Shown: positions 16,522 through 27,263, numbered from the stretch's first letter. The stretch is DNA of 64,000 nucleotides from Candidatus Latescibacterota bacterium (GCA_022821085.1 JAJEEG010000002.1:437180-501179), one strand, 5' to 3'. Program-made: numbers and translations. The notes: generated by a model not told the origin, from the letters alone.

Positions 16522-19290
16522 GTGCCGCGTAACCTGAACAGCTTCGGTGCCCGCGCCGCATTGAACGCGGGCGGAAGCGCCAGTACCTACTACTCGCTAT
16601 CAAGGGCCGAGGAAGGCGGCGCCGGGGACATTTCGCGTCTTCCCTTCTCCCTCAAGGTCATGGTGGAGAACCTGTTGCGCCACGAAGACGGCGTGTCGGT
16701 CTCCGCGGAGGACGTGGCCGCCGTCGTCGAAAGCGCCGCGGGCGGGCCCTCCGAACGGGAGATCGCCTTCCGCCCAGCGCGGGTGCTGATGCAGGACTTC
16801 ACGGGCGTGCCGGCCGTCGTCGACCTGGCCGCCATGCGGGACGCCATCCGGAAGCTGGGCGGCGCGGCCGACCGCATCAATCCCCTGCAGGACGTGGACC
16901 TGGTCATCGACCATTCCGTACAGGTGGACGAGTTCGGCTCCCGCCGCGCCTTCGCGGCCAACGTGGACCGCGAGTTCGACCGGAACCTGGAGCGGTACCG
17001 CTTCCTCAAGTGGGGGCAGCGGGCCTTTGACAACTTCCGCGTCGTCCCGCCCGGTACGGGCATCGTGCACCAGGTCAACCTCGAGTATCTGGCCAAGGTG
17101 GTCTTCGCCCGGGAGCGCGACGGGGAATCGATCGCCTATCCCGACACGCTGGTGGGGACGGATTCCCATACGACCATGATCAACGGGCTCGGCGTGGTCG
17201 GCTGGGGCGTGGGCGGCATCGAGGCGGAAGCGGCCATGCTCGGCCAGCCGGTATCGATGCTCATCCCGTCCGTGGTGGGATTCAGGATGACCGGCGCCCT
17301 GCCGGCCGGGGCCACGGCGACGGACCTGGTCCTGACGGTCACCCAGATGCTCCGGGCACACGGCGTCGTCGGCAAGTTCGTCGAATTCTACGGTCCCGGG
17401 CTGGACAGCCTGTCCCTGCCCGACCGGGCGACCATCGCCAACATGGCTCCCGAATACGGCGCCACCGTGGGGTTCTTTCCGGTGGACGGCGAGACCCTGT
17501 CCTACATGGAACTCACCGGCCGAGACGCAGGCGAGATCGAACTGGCCGAAGCCTATTCGAAGTCGCAGGGCCTGTTCCGCACAAGCAGCACCCCCGACCC
17601 GGTCTTCTCCGACGCCCTGGAACTCGACCTCGGCACCGTCGAACCGAGCATGGCGGGCCCCCGCAGGCCCCAGGACCGCGTATCGCTGTCCAGCGTCAAG
17701 CCGTCGTTCCGGAAGGAACTGGCCGCCATGCTGGCCGACGAGAACCCGGACCTTTCCGACGAGACCGTCGACCAGTGGGTGGACGGCAACGGGCACGCGC
17801 CCGGCGAGCTGGGCACGCTGGCGAAAAAAGCGCCCGTCGACATGGACGGATCGGCCTTCGACCTGGGACACGGATCGGTGGTGATCGCGGCGATTACCAG
17901 CTGCACGAACACGTCCAACCCGGCCGTGCTTGCCGCCGCCGGCGTCCTGGCGAAGAAGGCCGTCGAACGGGGCCTGACCACCCGGCCCTGGGTGAAGACC
18001 AGCCTCGCGCCGGGCTCGCAGGTCGTGACCCGGTACCTGGAAGACATGGGCCTGCTTCCCTACCTGGAGCAGCTCCGGTTCCACGTCGTGGGCTACGGCT
18101 GCACGACCTGCATCGGCAACAGCGGCCCCGTGCCCGCCCCCATCGGCGACGCGGTGCGGGAATCCGACCTGGTCGCGGCCGCGGTACTGAGCGGCAACCG
18201 GAATTTCGAAGGCCGCGTGAACCCCATCGTCAAGGCCAATTATCTGGCTTCGCCGCCGCTCGTGGTGGCCTACGCCCTGGCCGGACGCATGGACGTGGAC
18301 CTGTACAACGAACCCATTGGAACCGACCAAAAGGGCGGCGACGTCTATCTGCGGGATATCTGGCCCACGCCCGGAGAGGTCCGGGAGGCCGTGCGCGCCT
18401 CCGTGCGCCGGGAGATGTTCCAGTCGATCTACGCCGACGTCTTCACGGGCGACGACCGCTGGGCGGAACTGGCCGCGACGAGCGACGAGTCCTATGCCTG
18501 GGACGACGCGTCCACCTACGTCAAGCTCCCGCCCTACTTCGACGACATGCCGCCTGAACCCGGCAATATCACGGACATTCGGGGCGCCCGCGTACTGGCG
18601 GTGCTCGGCGATTCCGTCACGACGGACCACATTTCACCTGCCGGTTCGATCCAGGCCGACAGCCCCGCGGGCCGGTACCTGGTCGAGCGCGGCGTGGCAC
18701 CGAAGGACTTCAACTCATACGGCGCGCGGCGGGGCAACCACGAAGTCATGATGCGGGGCACCTTCGCCAACATCCGGCTGCGCAACCGCCTGGCGCCGGG
18801 CACGGAGGGCGGCTGGACGAAGACCGCGCCCGACGCCGAACCAGTCGCCATCTACGATGCCGCCATGGCGTACCGCGCCTCGGATACCCCGCTGATCGTC
18901 ATCGCCGGCAAAGAGTACGGATCCGGCTCGTCCCGGGACTGGGCCGCCAAGGGGCCCAATCTCCTCGGCGTCCGGGCCGTGATCGTGGAAAGCTACGAAC
19001 GCATCCACCGCAGCAACCTCATCGGCATGGGGATCCTGCCTCTGCAGTTCGAGGAGGGTGAAAGCGCCGAATCGCTCGGCCTGACCGGTTTCGAGACCTA
19101 CGACATCGAGGGGATCGAGGGCGGCATCACCCCCCGGCAGCGCGTCCGTGTCCAGGTGACCGCCGCGGACGGCGCCACGAGAACATTCAGCACCCTTGTG
19201 CGCATCGACACCCCGGTGGAGGTGGAATACTACCGCCACGGCGGCATTCTGCAATATGTACTGCGGGGCCTGTTGGCGTCGGGAGCATAG
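16522..19290 (+). CDS. acnA: aconitate hydratase A
   Basis: 922 aa monomeric aconitase of the AcnA/IRP type. It isomerises citrate to isocitrate in the TCA cycle using a [4Fe-4S] cluster. The three cluster cysteines are C461 (SCTNTSNP) and C527 and C530 ([10 protein letters not shown]). The N-terminal [16 protein letters not shown] and the C-terminal swivel-domain motif [13 protein letters not shown] are typical, and the length is standard. Start is GTG at 16522 with CCGGAG about 10 bases before. A promoter lies at 16432-16460. GAPDH follows 133 bases downstream and may be transcribed separately. Confidence 0.96.
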   Translation: MPRNLNSFGARAALNAGGSASTYYSLSRAEEGGAGDISRLPFSLKVMVENLLRHEDGVSVSAEDVAAVVESAAGGPSEREIAFRPARVLMQDFTGVPAVVDLAAMRDAIRKLGGAADRINPLQDVDLVIDHSVQVDEFGSRRAFAANVDREFDRNLERYRFLKWGQRAFDNFRVVPPGTGIVHQVNLEYLAKVVFARERDGESIAYPDTLVGTDSHTTMINGLGVVGWGVGGIEAEAAMLGQPVSMLIPSVVGFRMTGALPAGATATDLVLTVTQMLRAHGVVGKFVEFYGPGLDSLSLPDRATIANMAPEYGATVGFFPVDGETLSYMELTGRDAGEIELAEAYSKSQGLFRTSSTPDPVFSDALELDLGTVEPSMAGPRRPQDRVSLSSVKPSFRKELAAMLADENPDLSDETVDQWVDGNGHAPGELGTLAKKAPVDMDGSAFDLGHGSVVIAAITSCTNTSNPAVLAAAGVLAKKAVERGLTTRPWVKTSLAPGSQVVTRYLEDMGLLPYLEQLRFHVVGYGCTTCIGNSGPVPAPIGDAVRESDLVAAAVLSGNRNFEGRVNPIVKANYLASPPLVVAYALAGRMDVDLYNEPIGTDQKGGDVYLRDIWPTPGEVREAVRASVRREMFQSIYADVFTGDDRWAELAATSDESYAWDDASTYVKLPPYFDDMPPEPGNITDIRGARVLAVLGDSVTTDHISPAGSIQADSPAGRYLVERGVAPKDFNSYGARRGNHEVMMRGTFANIRLRNRLAPGTEGGWTKTAPDAEPVAIYDAAMAYRASDTPLIVIAGKEYGSGSSRDWAAKGPNLLGVRAVIVESYERIHRSNLIGMGILPLQFEEGESAESLGLTGFETYDIEGIEGGITPRQRVRVQVTAADGATRTFSTLVRIDTPVEVEYYRHGGILQYVLRGLLASGA

Positions 19291-19328
19291 CGGCACGCGC
19301 TGAAAAACAGCGGCACGCGCTGAAAAAC
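19289..19328. repeat. 20-bp direct tandem repeat after acnA
   Basis: Two perfect copies of AGCGGCACGCGCTGAAAAAC, 19289-19308 and 19309-19328, start inside the acnA stop codon. The unit ends in an A-run and does not form a strong hairpin alone. Confidence 0.9.
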
Positions 19329-19360
19329 GTAGATAACGAACCGGCCAGCGCCGGTATTGA

Positions 19361-20422
<1,062 letters not shown>

Positions 20423-20432
20423 GGGGTGGGGT

Positions 20433-20458
20433 CCGGTCCAAGCAACCTTTCGGACCGG
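20433..20458. terminator. hairpin between convergent gap and kinase genes
   Basis: CCGGTCC (20433-20439) pairs with GGACCGG (20452-20458) around a 12-base loop in the 69-base gap between two convergent genes. There is no T-run, so this may be a bidirectional weak terminator or a processing site. Confidence 0.4.
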
Positions 20459-20491
20459 CCTACGCAAAACCCCTGGCCGAAAGCATCCCGC

Positions 20492-22852
20492 CTACGCGTC
20501 CCCGGGGCGGATCAGGCGGTAGCCGACGCCGCGCACGTTGGCGACGTAGGACGGGTTGTCAGCGCTTTCACCGAGCTTTCTCCGTAGACGTTTGACGGTG
20601 GCCCGTACGAGCCTTGTGTCGCCGAAACCGCGCCTGCCCCAGATCTCGCGCAGCAGGGTGTCGTAGGTGGCGATCCGTCCCGTGCAGAGCGAAAGCACGC
20701 GCAGCACCTCGTATTCCGTAGCCGTCAGCGCCACCGGCCGACCCGCGAGCTTGACTTCGCGGCGGTCGTAATCGATGGCCAGCTCGCCGAGTACGAAACG
20801 ATCCGGGTTGGCCCGCCGGCGGAGGATGGCCCCGATCCGGGCCGTGAGCTCGGTCGGCGAGAAGGGCTTGACGATGTAGTCCTCGGCGCCGGCCTCCAGC
20901 GCCCTGGCGATCGTCTCGTCGCGTCCGTAGCCCGAGATGAAGATCACCGGCAGGGTGGCGAGCTCGGGTATCTTCCGCATGAGTTCGATCCCGTCGGTTC
21001 CAGGCAGCATCAGGTCGAGCAGGACCAGCTTAGGCCTTTCCGTTTCGATGATGCTCGAGATTTCCCGGTGATCGGCCGTCACCACGGCGGAGTAGTCCGC
21101 GTCGGCGAGGACGTCGCGCACGTAACTCAGCGTCTGCGGGTCGTCGTCCACGATGAGCACCGTCGTCGGCTGGCGTCCCTCCGAAACCTGGCCGGAGGCG
21201 CGCCGGGCATCGCCGGCCGCTGCGTCTTCGCCGCCCGTATCCGCGACAGGAATCGTGAAGATGAAACGCGTGCCCTTGCCCACGCCCGGGCTTTCGGCCC
21301 GTATGCGCCCGCCGTGGGCCTCGACCAGTCCCTTGCAGATGGCAAGGCCCAGTCCACCGGCCACGCCGGAGTCTACTTCGTTGCGCCCGTATTTGCGAAA
21401 CAACCGCCCCAGCAGTTCCGGTGCAATGCCCCGGCCCTCGTCGGCCACCGCGACCGCTACGTACACGCCGTCCCGCTCGGCCGAGATGCGTATGGGAGCC
21501 GTTGCCGCCGAATGGCGGGCGGCGTTGGCCAGCAGATTGTTCAGCACCTGCACGATGCGTTTCCGGTCGGCGAGCACCGGAGGCAGGTCGGGCGGCAGGT
21601 CGATGAGGACGTTGTGCCTGGCGCCGCCGGACAGGAACGTGTTGCGGGCCTGGTCCACCAGGAAACTCACCTCCGAGGGTTCCGGGGTGACCGACAGCGT
21701 GCCCGTATCGGTGCGTCCCGCGTCGAGCAGGTCGCCAATCAGACTGTCCATGAGATTGGCCTGTTCGTCGATGATACGGAAGAACTGGCGCACTTCGGCC
21801 GGATCGAGTTCCCGCGAGGCGTTCAGCACAGTCGTCGCCGATCCCTTGATGGAGGTCAGCGGCGCACGCAGTTCGTGGCTCACCATGCTGAGAAACTCGG
21901 CCCGTGTCCGGTCCAGTTCCTGCAGTGCCGCCAGGTCCTGCATGGTGACCACCACCGACGTCACCGCACCGTCCTCGCCGCGAACCGGGGTGGCGCTCAC
22001 GAGCACCGTCACATTGCGCCCGTCGGGAATGGTAATCACGACCTCCACGTCACGCACCGTCTCGGCACTGTGGAGCACCTGGGCAAGGGAGAACTGGTCC
22101 AGCGCGATTTCGCGTCCGTCGGCGAAGCGGCAGGTCGCCACCTCGAGTAAGGCTTCAATGGGTTTTCCCGGCAGACGCAGGTTCTCCCCGATCCGCTTCG
22201 CCTCCCGGTTCATCGACACCGGACTGCCGGTCACCGCTTCGAACACCACGACGCCCACCGGGGAAGTCTCTACCAGTGACTCGAGGTCGGCCCTGGTGCG
22301 CTGCTCGCCGCGGTACTTGCGCGCGTTGGCAATCGCGGCGGCCGCCTGTGAGGCGAGCTGCAGGAGGACCTCCTCGTCCTCGTCCGTGAACTCACCGCCC
22401 TTCGCCTTACCGGCCAGGAAGAGGACACCGGCCTTCTCACCGAGGTGAAGCATCGGCGCGACCAGGAAGGCAATGGCGGTAGGCAGACTGTCCGACGAAT
22501 AGCCGGTCTCGCGCACGTACCGGGAAAGGTCCGCCCGCCTGAACGGACCGGCCAGACCGCGGATGTGTTCGAAGAATTGCAGCCCGTCGGGCCATGCCAA
22601 CAGTCGCTGATGCTCCTCGTCGGAGAGACCGGTGGTGACGAAATCCTGGAGATGGCCGGCCTCGTCGACGGTGGCGATGGCGCCGTAGCGCGCTCCGGTC
22701 AATGCGCCGGCACGCTCCACGGCCTCCTCGAGGACCGTCTCGAGGTCCAGGCTGGCACTGATACGCAGGAGCGCCTCGTTGAGCGCGGCGTTGCGATCGC
22801 GTACCTCCCGTACCTCCCGTACCTCCCGTACCGGATCGTCGTGTGCACTCAA
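20492..22852 (-). CDS. one-piece hybrid histidine kinase with receiver and winged-helix DNA-binding domain
   Basis: 786 aa, no membrane segment. Domain order: a GAF-like sensor (about 34-180), a PAS domain (about 190-305), HisKA with phospho-accepting H326 (FLSMVSHELRAPL), an HATPase domain with N438 (NNLLANAARHS) and GLGLAICKGLVEAHGG, a CheY-like receiver with D612 (LVLLDLMLPG) and K661 (IVKPF), and an OmpR/PhoB winged helix (about 685-785, ending VRGVGYRLIRP). This fuses a complete two-component pathway into one cytosolic protein that could bind DNA directly. Residues 8-18 are a Val-Arg-Glu triplet repeat made by 9-bp DNA repeats. The signal and target genes are unknown. The gene is transcribed divergently from the 23249 gene across a 396-base gap. 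Confidence 0.93.
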   Translation of the reverse strand: MSAHDDPVREVREVREVRDRNAALNEALLRISASLDLETVLEEAVERAGALTGARYGAIATVDEAGHLQDFVTTGLSDEEHQRLLAWPDGLQFFEHIRGLAGPFRRADLSRYVRETGYSSDSLPTAIAFLVAPMLHLGEKAGVLFLAGKAKGGEFTDEDEEVLLQLASQAAAAIANARKYRGEQRTRADLESLVETSPVGVVVFEAVTGSPVSMNREAKRIGENLRLPGKPIEALLEVATCRFADGREIALDQFSLAQVLHSAETVRDVEVVITIPDGRNVTVLVSATPVRGEDGAVTSVVVTMQDLAALQELDRTRAEFLSMVSHELRAPLTSIKGSATTVLNASRELDPAEVRQFFRIIDEQANLMDSLIGDLLDAGRTDTGTLSVTPEPSEVSFLVDQARNTFLSGGARHNVLIDLPPDLPPVLADRKRIVQVLNNLLANAARHSAATAPIRISAERDGVYVAVAVADEGRGIAPELLGRLFRKYGRNEVDSGVAGGLGLAICKGLVEAHGGRIRAESPGVGKGTRFIFTIPVADTGGEDAAAGDARRASGQVSEGRQPTTVLIVDDDPQTLSYVRDVLADADYSAVVTADHREISSIIETERPKLVLLDLMLPGTDGIELMRKIPELATLPVIFISGYGRDETIARALEAGAEDYIVKPFSPTELTARIGAILRRRANPDRFVLGELAIDYDRREVKLAGRPVALTATEYEVLRVLSLCTGRIATYDTLLREIWGRRGFGDTRLVRATVKRLRRKLGESADNPSYVANVRGVGYRLIRPGDA

Positions 22853-23248
22853 TGATCTGACCTCTCATGGATGTCCACCACGCGTTCATTCCGTCCCTTG
22901 CGAATGTTCGATCTGCCGGCCAAACGGCTTCGAAACGGTTTTCTGCAAACGCGCTTACCATCGCGATATTCCACAAAAGCGGGAATACGCGTGTTTGTCT
23001 TTGAATATCGCGGTAGTTACACACGTTTGTCACCAAAAAACTGGTTTTTAACCTGCCTGTGGTTTTTCATTTAGCGTAACCGGCGCTAGCACGGACATCC
23101 TGCCGGCAACGGGTCACTGCCTATCAGAATTCGCGGGAAAGAACGGTCCTGTGATTACAGGGCGTTGCGCAGTTAATCGGCTTGTGATCACCCCGGCATG
23201 GCTGTAATATGGTAAGTCGGCCTGAAACAAAATCCCGGAATAAACTTC
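22853..23248. other. divergent regulatory region with a 10-bp inverted repeat
   Basis: 396 bases between divergent genes. CGCGATATTC (22962-22971) and its exact inverse GAATATCGCG (23003-23012) flank 31 bases. This could be a long-spaced operator, for example for the adjacent winged-helix kinase/regulator, or the stem of a leader structure on the minus strand. No clear promoter was found near the 23249 start. Confidence 0.45.
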
Positions 23249-25813
23249 ATGCGGATCAAACGGCATTTTATCCTGATTCCATTCCTGGTATGCTGCCTGT
23301 CGCCCCTTCACACTTCGAGTGCGCGCCAGGAGGCTTCCGCACGGATGGTGACGAGCGCGTGGCAGGAATCGGGTGAGCGGCAAGCGCCGTCCGCCCCGCA
23401 GAACGGCGATTCCCGCTTGCTCGTCGTCGACTACGCCATGGCCTATCCGGTAGCGCACGCCGGGATGATCCGCGCGTTCTCGGAAGCGGGGTTCGACGTC
23501 GACTACCGGCCGTATTACCCCGCCATGGTGGAACGGGACGCCCGGGATTACGACGCCATCGTGCTGCTGGGCGGCGGCGATCCGGGCATGAGCATCCAGG
23601 AAGTGGACCTGGCGATCAACTTCGTCTCGCGCGGCAAAGTGCTCATGCTGGCCATGCCTTCCGACGGACCCTACGGCGAAGGGAGGAAGGTCAATCCCGG
23701 CGTCCACGACCGGTACCAGTTCAACGAGGTCCTGGCCCGCCTGGATATCAACCTGCATGCGCTGAACGCCGACCATGAAACCGGTCCCGTCCTGAATCCC
23801 GTGGTGCATTTCGAATGGGCCGCCGGCCACCCGGCCGCACGGGGCCTGGACGGCAGCGTAGCGGTCCGCTCCGGTACCCGCCTGCTCGTAGGCGACGCTG
23901 CCGTACCGCTGCTCGTGGAACCAGAAGGCGCGCCGCCCGGAGAGGAGATCGAAGCGGAACCCGCGCCGGAACCCGAATACCGCGTGGTCCGCAGGACCAT
24001 GCGCATCCCGCCGGATGGCGCGGTGCCGGGGGAAGAGGTCGAGCTGCTGCTGCGCGGCGACCGGGAGTTGCGGCCCAGCCTGTACTACCGGAACCGGGAG
24101 CCCGTCCCGGTGGACTGGACCACGGCGAGATTCAGGGGCAAGGTGGAAGTCGTATCGGACGCGAAGGACACGCTGACCGTGCGCATGTCCGGCAATCGCT
24201 GGGGATCCGAATACGCGCTGGTCGGCGTTCCGGTGGAGGTCATCGCCGCCGCCTTCGCCGACCGGGAGATCCGGGAAGAGATCCGGTCCGCCTCGGACCT
24301 GGCGTCCATGCGGGACGACGAAGAGACCTTCGGCCGCCTGGCGGTGGCTGCCGCGGGACGGACCGGGCGGCTGAACGAGGGATTCGTCCTGGCCGTGGAC
24401 CGGCAGGTGCTGTCCGGACTCGACCGGGCCCAGCCGCCCTTGGGCATCCCGACCGTGGAAGCCGACCGCGAAGGACTCAAGCGTTTTCTGGGCGGGTTCG
24501 CGAGGTACGTCCGCGCGCTGGTCGATTCCCCCGGGGACTGGTCATCCGACCACACGTACGCCACGGCCCGGATGCCCGGGAACCGGAAACCGGATATCTC
24601 CCTCAACAACGTATCCGTAGGTACGGTAGTGCCCGAACGGGTCCGGGTGGTCCGTAGCGCGGCGACCGGTCCGGGCGCAGCCACAAACGCCGACTCAGTC
24701 TCCGACCCGGCCGTTGGCGCGGAGCCTGCCCCCCCTGCCGTCGCCCCGGCTGCCGGCGCGGAGGCTGCGGGCACGGTGGCTGCTCCGCTTCGAGGCGTAT
24801 GGGATTTCGTCGCCAGGCGGCATGAGCATATGGGCGATCTCGCCGGCATGCTGCCCGGCCTCGGAATGGATTTCCTCTGGACCGTGGCGCCGGCCGCCAG
24901 CTACACCGGGGGTACCGAAGCGACGGGCGACGTGCGCTTCGAATCGTGGGCGCTGCCCATCCTCAACCGCCTGGGGGGCACACAGACAGCCTGGTACGCC
25001 GGCGTCAGCGCCCCGCGCGAACGCGAGATCACCGGCGACTACGAAGCCGCCCGGGACGCCCGGGGGGACGCGGTCGGCCTGCCCTCCCGGCTGGACATGG
25101 CCTACCTGAACCGGCACCTCTTCGAGCCGGCGCGCGCCATCGCCCGGCACAGCCGCGGCCAGCGGGCCCTGAAGGCCATCGTGCACGACTGGGAGCCCCA
25201 TATCACGCGCCCCGCGGAGGCCTATGCCGCGACCGACGCCTTCGACGATCTGCATTTCCGGTACTTCGTCCGCCATCTCGTCCGGAACGGACTGTACCAC
25301 GGCGACGAATTCAGGTCGCTCATGGGGCTGGACCGGGAAGACCGGTTCGAGTGGCTGCTGAAATCGGGATACCTGGAGACCTACATCCAGCTCCAGGAAG
25401 CCAACGCCGAGCGCCTCGGTGTGCTCTACCGGCAATCCATGGACGAAATCAATCCGCTACTGCGCCACGGCGCCTTCGTCCGCTCCCTGCGGCCGGACTG
25501 GTTTCGCCTGGGCTTCTGGAGAGGCGCCGGCACGGCGGAACGTCCCTTCCTCGTGTTCTCCTACGAACGTCCGCCGGACTGGTATGCCGGATTCTTGCGC
25601 GACCAGGGCATCTCCGTCCGGGTTATCCCCGTTGGGCTCCTGGGCCTGATGAGCAGTGAAGATCTGCCGGATGTCTTGCGAAAGGCCGCCGAACGAGGCG
25701 GCTACGCCCTTGAGCGCGGCATCTGGCTCGTCGCCGACCCGGGCGAGGAATCGGGTCTGAACACGCCTCCCGGGGGCTTGACGCGGGAAGCGCTGCTGGA
25801 GGCGGTGCGGTAG
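23249..25813 (+). CDS. large secreted protein of unknown function with amidotransferase-like N-domain
   Basis: 854 aa with a Sec signal peptide (1-25; the LIPFLVCCLSPLHTSSA stretch). Residues about 55-210 look like an alternating alpha/beta domain (DYDAIVLLGGGDPG, NFVSRGKVLMLAMP), suggestive of a class I glutamine-amidotransferase or ThuA-like fold without a visible catalytic triad. After a Pro/Ala-rich linker (about 485-515), a long region with conserved-looking WDFVARRHEHMGDLAGML and HDWEPHITRPAEAY segments fills residues 520-850. No transmembrane helix or lipobox. No family could be named. A periplasmic or secreted hydrolase-like role is conceivable but unsupported. The start has no clear ribosome-binding sequence. 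Confidence 0.65.
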   Translation: MRIKRHFILIPFLVCCLSPLHTSSARQEASARMVTSAWQESGERQAPSAPQNGDSRLLVVDYAMAYPVAHAGMIRAFSEAGFDVDYRPYYPAMVERDARDYDAIVLLGGGDPGMSIQEVDLAINFVSRGKVLMLAMPSDGPYGEGRKVNPGVHDRYQFNEVLARLDINLHALNADHETGPVLNPVVHFEWAAGHPAARGLDGSVAVRSGTRLLVGDAAVPLLVEPEGAPPGEEIEAEPAPEPEYRVVRRTMRIPPDGAVPGEEVELLLRGDRELRPSLYYRNREPVPVDWTTARFRGKVEVVSDAKDTLTVRMSGNRWGSEYALVGVPVEVIAAAFADREIREEIRSASDLASMRDDEETFGRLAVAAAGRTGRLNEGFVLAVDRQVLSGLDRAQPPLGIPTVEADREGLKRFLGGFARYVRALVDSPGDWSSDHTYATARMPGNRKPDISLNNVSVGTVVPERVRVVRSAATGPGAATNADSVSDPAVGAEPAPPAVAPAAGAEAAGTVAAPLRGVWDFVARRHEHMGDLAGMLPGLGMDFLWTVAPAASYTGGTEATGDVRFESWALPILNRLGGTQTAWYAGVSAPREREITGDYEAARDARGDAVGLPSRLDMAYLNRHLFEPARAIARHSRGQRALKAIVHDWEPHITRPAEAYAATDAFDDLHFRYFVRHLVRNGLYHGDEFRSLMGLDREDRFEWLLKSGYLETYIQLQEANAERLGVLYRQSMDEINPLLRHGAFVRSLRPDWFRLGFWRGAGTAERPFLVFSYERPPDWYAGFLRDQGISVRVIPVGLLGLMSSEDLPDVLRKAAERGGYALERGIWLVADPGEESGLNTPPGGLTREALLEAVR

Positions 25814-25898
25814 GTGGACGGGGAGTAGATGGTCTGGCGCCGTACGCTGCCTACACCCGCGGGATTTTACTCATCATAATACTGTTGGGAGGTAGCGA

Positions 25899-26177
25899 AT
25901 GCCGGGAATATCCGACGGCCCCATGCAGTTTGAAGAGGATCTGGAGCAAATCAGAGACGATATCAGCCGGATACGGGAGGACATCGACTGGATGAGTCAG
26001 TTCGGGCCGGCTTTGATGAACATCATGAACGAGCTCAGGACGATCAGGCGACTGATGGAAGTGCACATGGGAGAAGTAACCCAGGAGGAGTTGCTTGAGG
26101 AAGTAGAGGAGAACAAAAAGGAACTTAGGGCATTTGAAAGCGCGCACGAACAGAGACTGAAGATAAAAAGGGAGTAA
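25899..26177 (+). CDS. small acidic coiled-coil protein
   Basis: 92 aa, soluble, highly charged, with long heptad-like stretches (FEEDLEQIRDDISRIREDI and EELLEEVEENKKELRAFE). GGGAGG at 25888-25892 gives a good ribosome-binding site, and a strong terminator follows at 26222-26250, so it is a self-contained unit. No known family recognised. It may oligomerise or act as an adaptor; it precedes the peptide cluster but is separated from it by the terminator. Confidence 0.7.
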   Translation: MPGISDGPMQFEEDLEQIRDDISRIREDIDWMSQFGPALMNIMNELRTIRRLMEVHMGEVTQEELLEEVEENKKELRAFESAHEQRLKIKRE

Positions 26178-26221
26178 GGCCAGATCCCCTGGTATACAGG
26201 CCTACGAGTGGAATTTCGAAC

Positions 26222-26250
26222 GCCCGGCGGAACGATCGCCGGGCTTTTTT
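26222..26250 (+). terminator. strong rho-independent terminator
   Basis: GCCCGGCG (26222-26229) and CGCCGGGC (26237-26244) form a perfect 8-bp stem with a 7-base loop, followed directly by six T residues. Confidence 0.93.
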
Positions 26251-26581
26251 ATTGCAACAAAAAAAGATTTTCCGCGAGAATCGGAAAATTCCGAAGGACT
26301 AATCCATTTAGACCGCGCGGCAGATGCTGGATTCAGTTACCACATCAGGTCGAGTTTCCGTTTGACGATCGAAGCGCTCTCGGAACCGCGCACTCCGAGA
26401 CCTGTAACCGAGTTCCCTGGTACCAGCGCAGGAAATGAGGTCCGCATCGAAGGAGAACGGAGGATGGAACCTGAATCAATGAGGAAAGGAGGCTGACGAA
26501 ATACCAAATACGTTCGCAGGTAATACCACACACGTTCGTTACACGTTCGATCAAACCGTAAATCGAGGAGTACAGATCATC
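26251..26581 (+). other. leader/promoter region of the peptide cluster
   Basis: 331 bases between the terminator and the first peptide gene. It is AT-richer than flanking DNA. The last ~100 bases resemble the gap between the two peptide genes (shared AGGCTGAC and TTCGAT..AAACC stretches and an identical CGAGGAGTACAGA element), showing that the duplication included the 5' leader. A clear -35/-10 pair was not identified. Confidence 0.4.
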
Positions 26582-26860
26582 ATGAAAAAGCTTATTCTCT
26601 CCGTATTCATGTTCGCCATGATCGCAAGCGCAAGCGTCAACTCGACGGCCAACGCGTCGATGGCTAAAACGCCCGGTGTCATAGCGACGCCGAACCTGAT
26701 CTACTGCCTGTCTATGGAACATGCGGACGTGAGAAAAACATCTGCCGGTGTAGGCGGTACTGTATTAGGCGCCTGGGCAATTAAAGCTGGATACGGCGTT
26801 GCCATAGTCGCGGGATGGACAGGTGTCGGGATAGTCGGAGGGCTTGCTCTCGGTTACTAG
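26582..26860 (+). CDS. signal-peptide-bearing glycine-rich peptide 1 (bacteriocin-like precursor)
   Basis: 92 aa. Residues 1-25 form a Sec-type signal or hydrophobic leader ending ANA. The predicted mature part (~67 residues) has a conserved LIYCL motif with a single cysteine, then a hydrophobic glycine-rich tail (WAIKAGYGVAIVAGWTGVG, ending GGLALGY) with several GxxxG-type spacings. GAGGAG (26565-26570) lies 11 bases before the ATG. It is a tandem paralogue of the next gene and stands first in a cluster with DUF95-like, M48, MacA-like and MacB-like genes. Size, hydrophobicity and aromatic C-terminus recall circular bacteriocin precursors (circularin A ends in Tyr, AS-48 in Trp). Alternatives are a small membrane protein or a surface glycine-zipper peptide. 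The function is inference. Confidence 0.75.
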   Translation: MKKLILSVFMFAMIASASVNSTANASMAKTPGVIATPNLIYCLSMEHADVRKTSAGVGGTVLGAWAIKAGYGVAIVAGWTGVGIVGGLALGY

Positions 26861-26968
26861 GACATACGTTCAGGCGAAGTGGCGAGAAGGCTGACTGCAT
26901 TTCAAAGACGATCAACGAATAACCAAACAGGTTCGATTTAAACCAACATTCGAGGAGTACAGACTATC

Positions 26969-27250
26969 GTGAAAAAGCTCATTCTCTCCGTGTTCATGTT
27001 CGCCCTGATCGCGGGCGCAAGTGTCAACTCGACGGCCAACGCGCCGGTCTCCGAAACATCCGACATCGCCATGCCACAACTGGTTTACTGCTTGACGAAT
27101 TCAGAAGCAGTTCAGCACGCGTCAGGTGCAGGTGCAGCCGCTGGTGCAGCCGCAGGTGCATATTGGGCTATTAAACTTGGATATGGCCTCGCCGCAGTTG
27201 CAGGCATATCGGGTGTCGGGTTAATTGGAGGGCTTGCTCTCGGTTACTAA
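26969..27250 (+). CDS. signal-peptide-bearing glycine-rich peptide 2 (bacteriocin-like precursor)
   Basis: 93 aa, GTG start with GAGGAG at 26952-26957. The first 25 residues match peptide 1 at almost every position. The mature region keeps the YCL cysteine motif and the tail (WAIKLGYGLAAVAG, ending GGLALGY) but has a GAGAAAGAAAGAY insert instead of the peptide 1 middle section. Strong leader and tail conservation with a divergent middle is what is expected of co-processed peptides, for example a two-component bacteriocin. A long hairpin follows at 27264-27293, before the membrane protein genes. A general small-membrane-protein role cannot be excluded. Confidence 0.75.
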   Translation: MKKLILSVFMFALIAGASVNSTANAPVSETSDIAMPQLVYCLTNSEAVQHASGAGAAAGAAAGAYWAIKLGYGLAAVAGISGVGLIGGLALGY

Positions 27251-27263
27251 GCCCGGAGGTTAA

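Noticed and set aside
16600-18630. 676-codon open frame on the minus strand
   Set aside because: Shadow of acnA; composition is typical of antisense frames in GC-rich genes.
26464-26496. 10-codon mini-ORF in the peptide leader with a good ribosome site
   Set aside because: Could be a leader peptide but there is no regulatory codon pattern or paired hairpin to support it.
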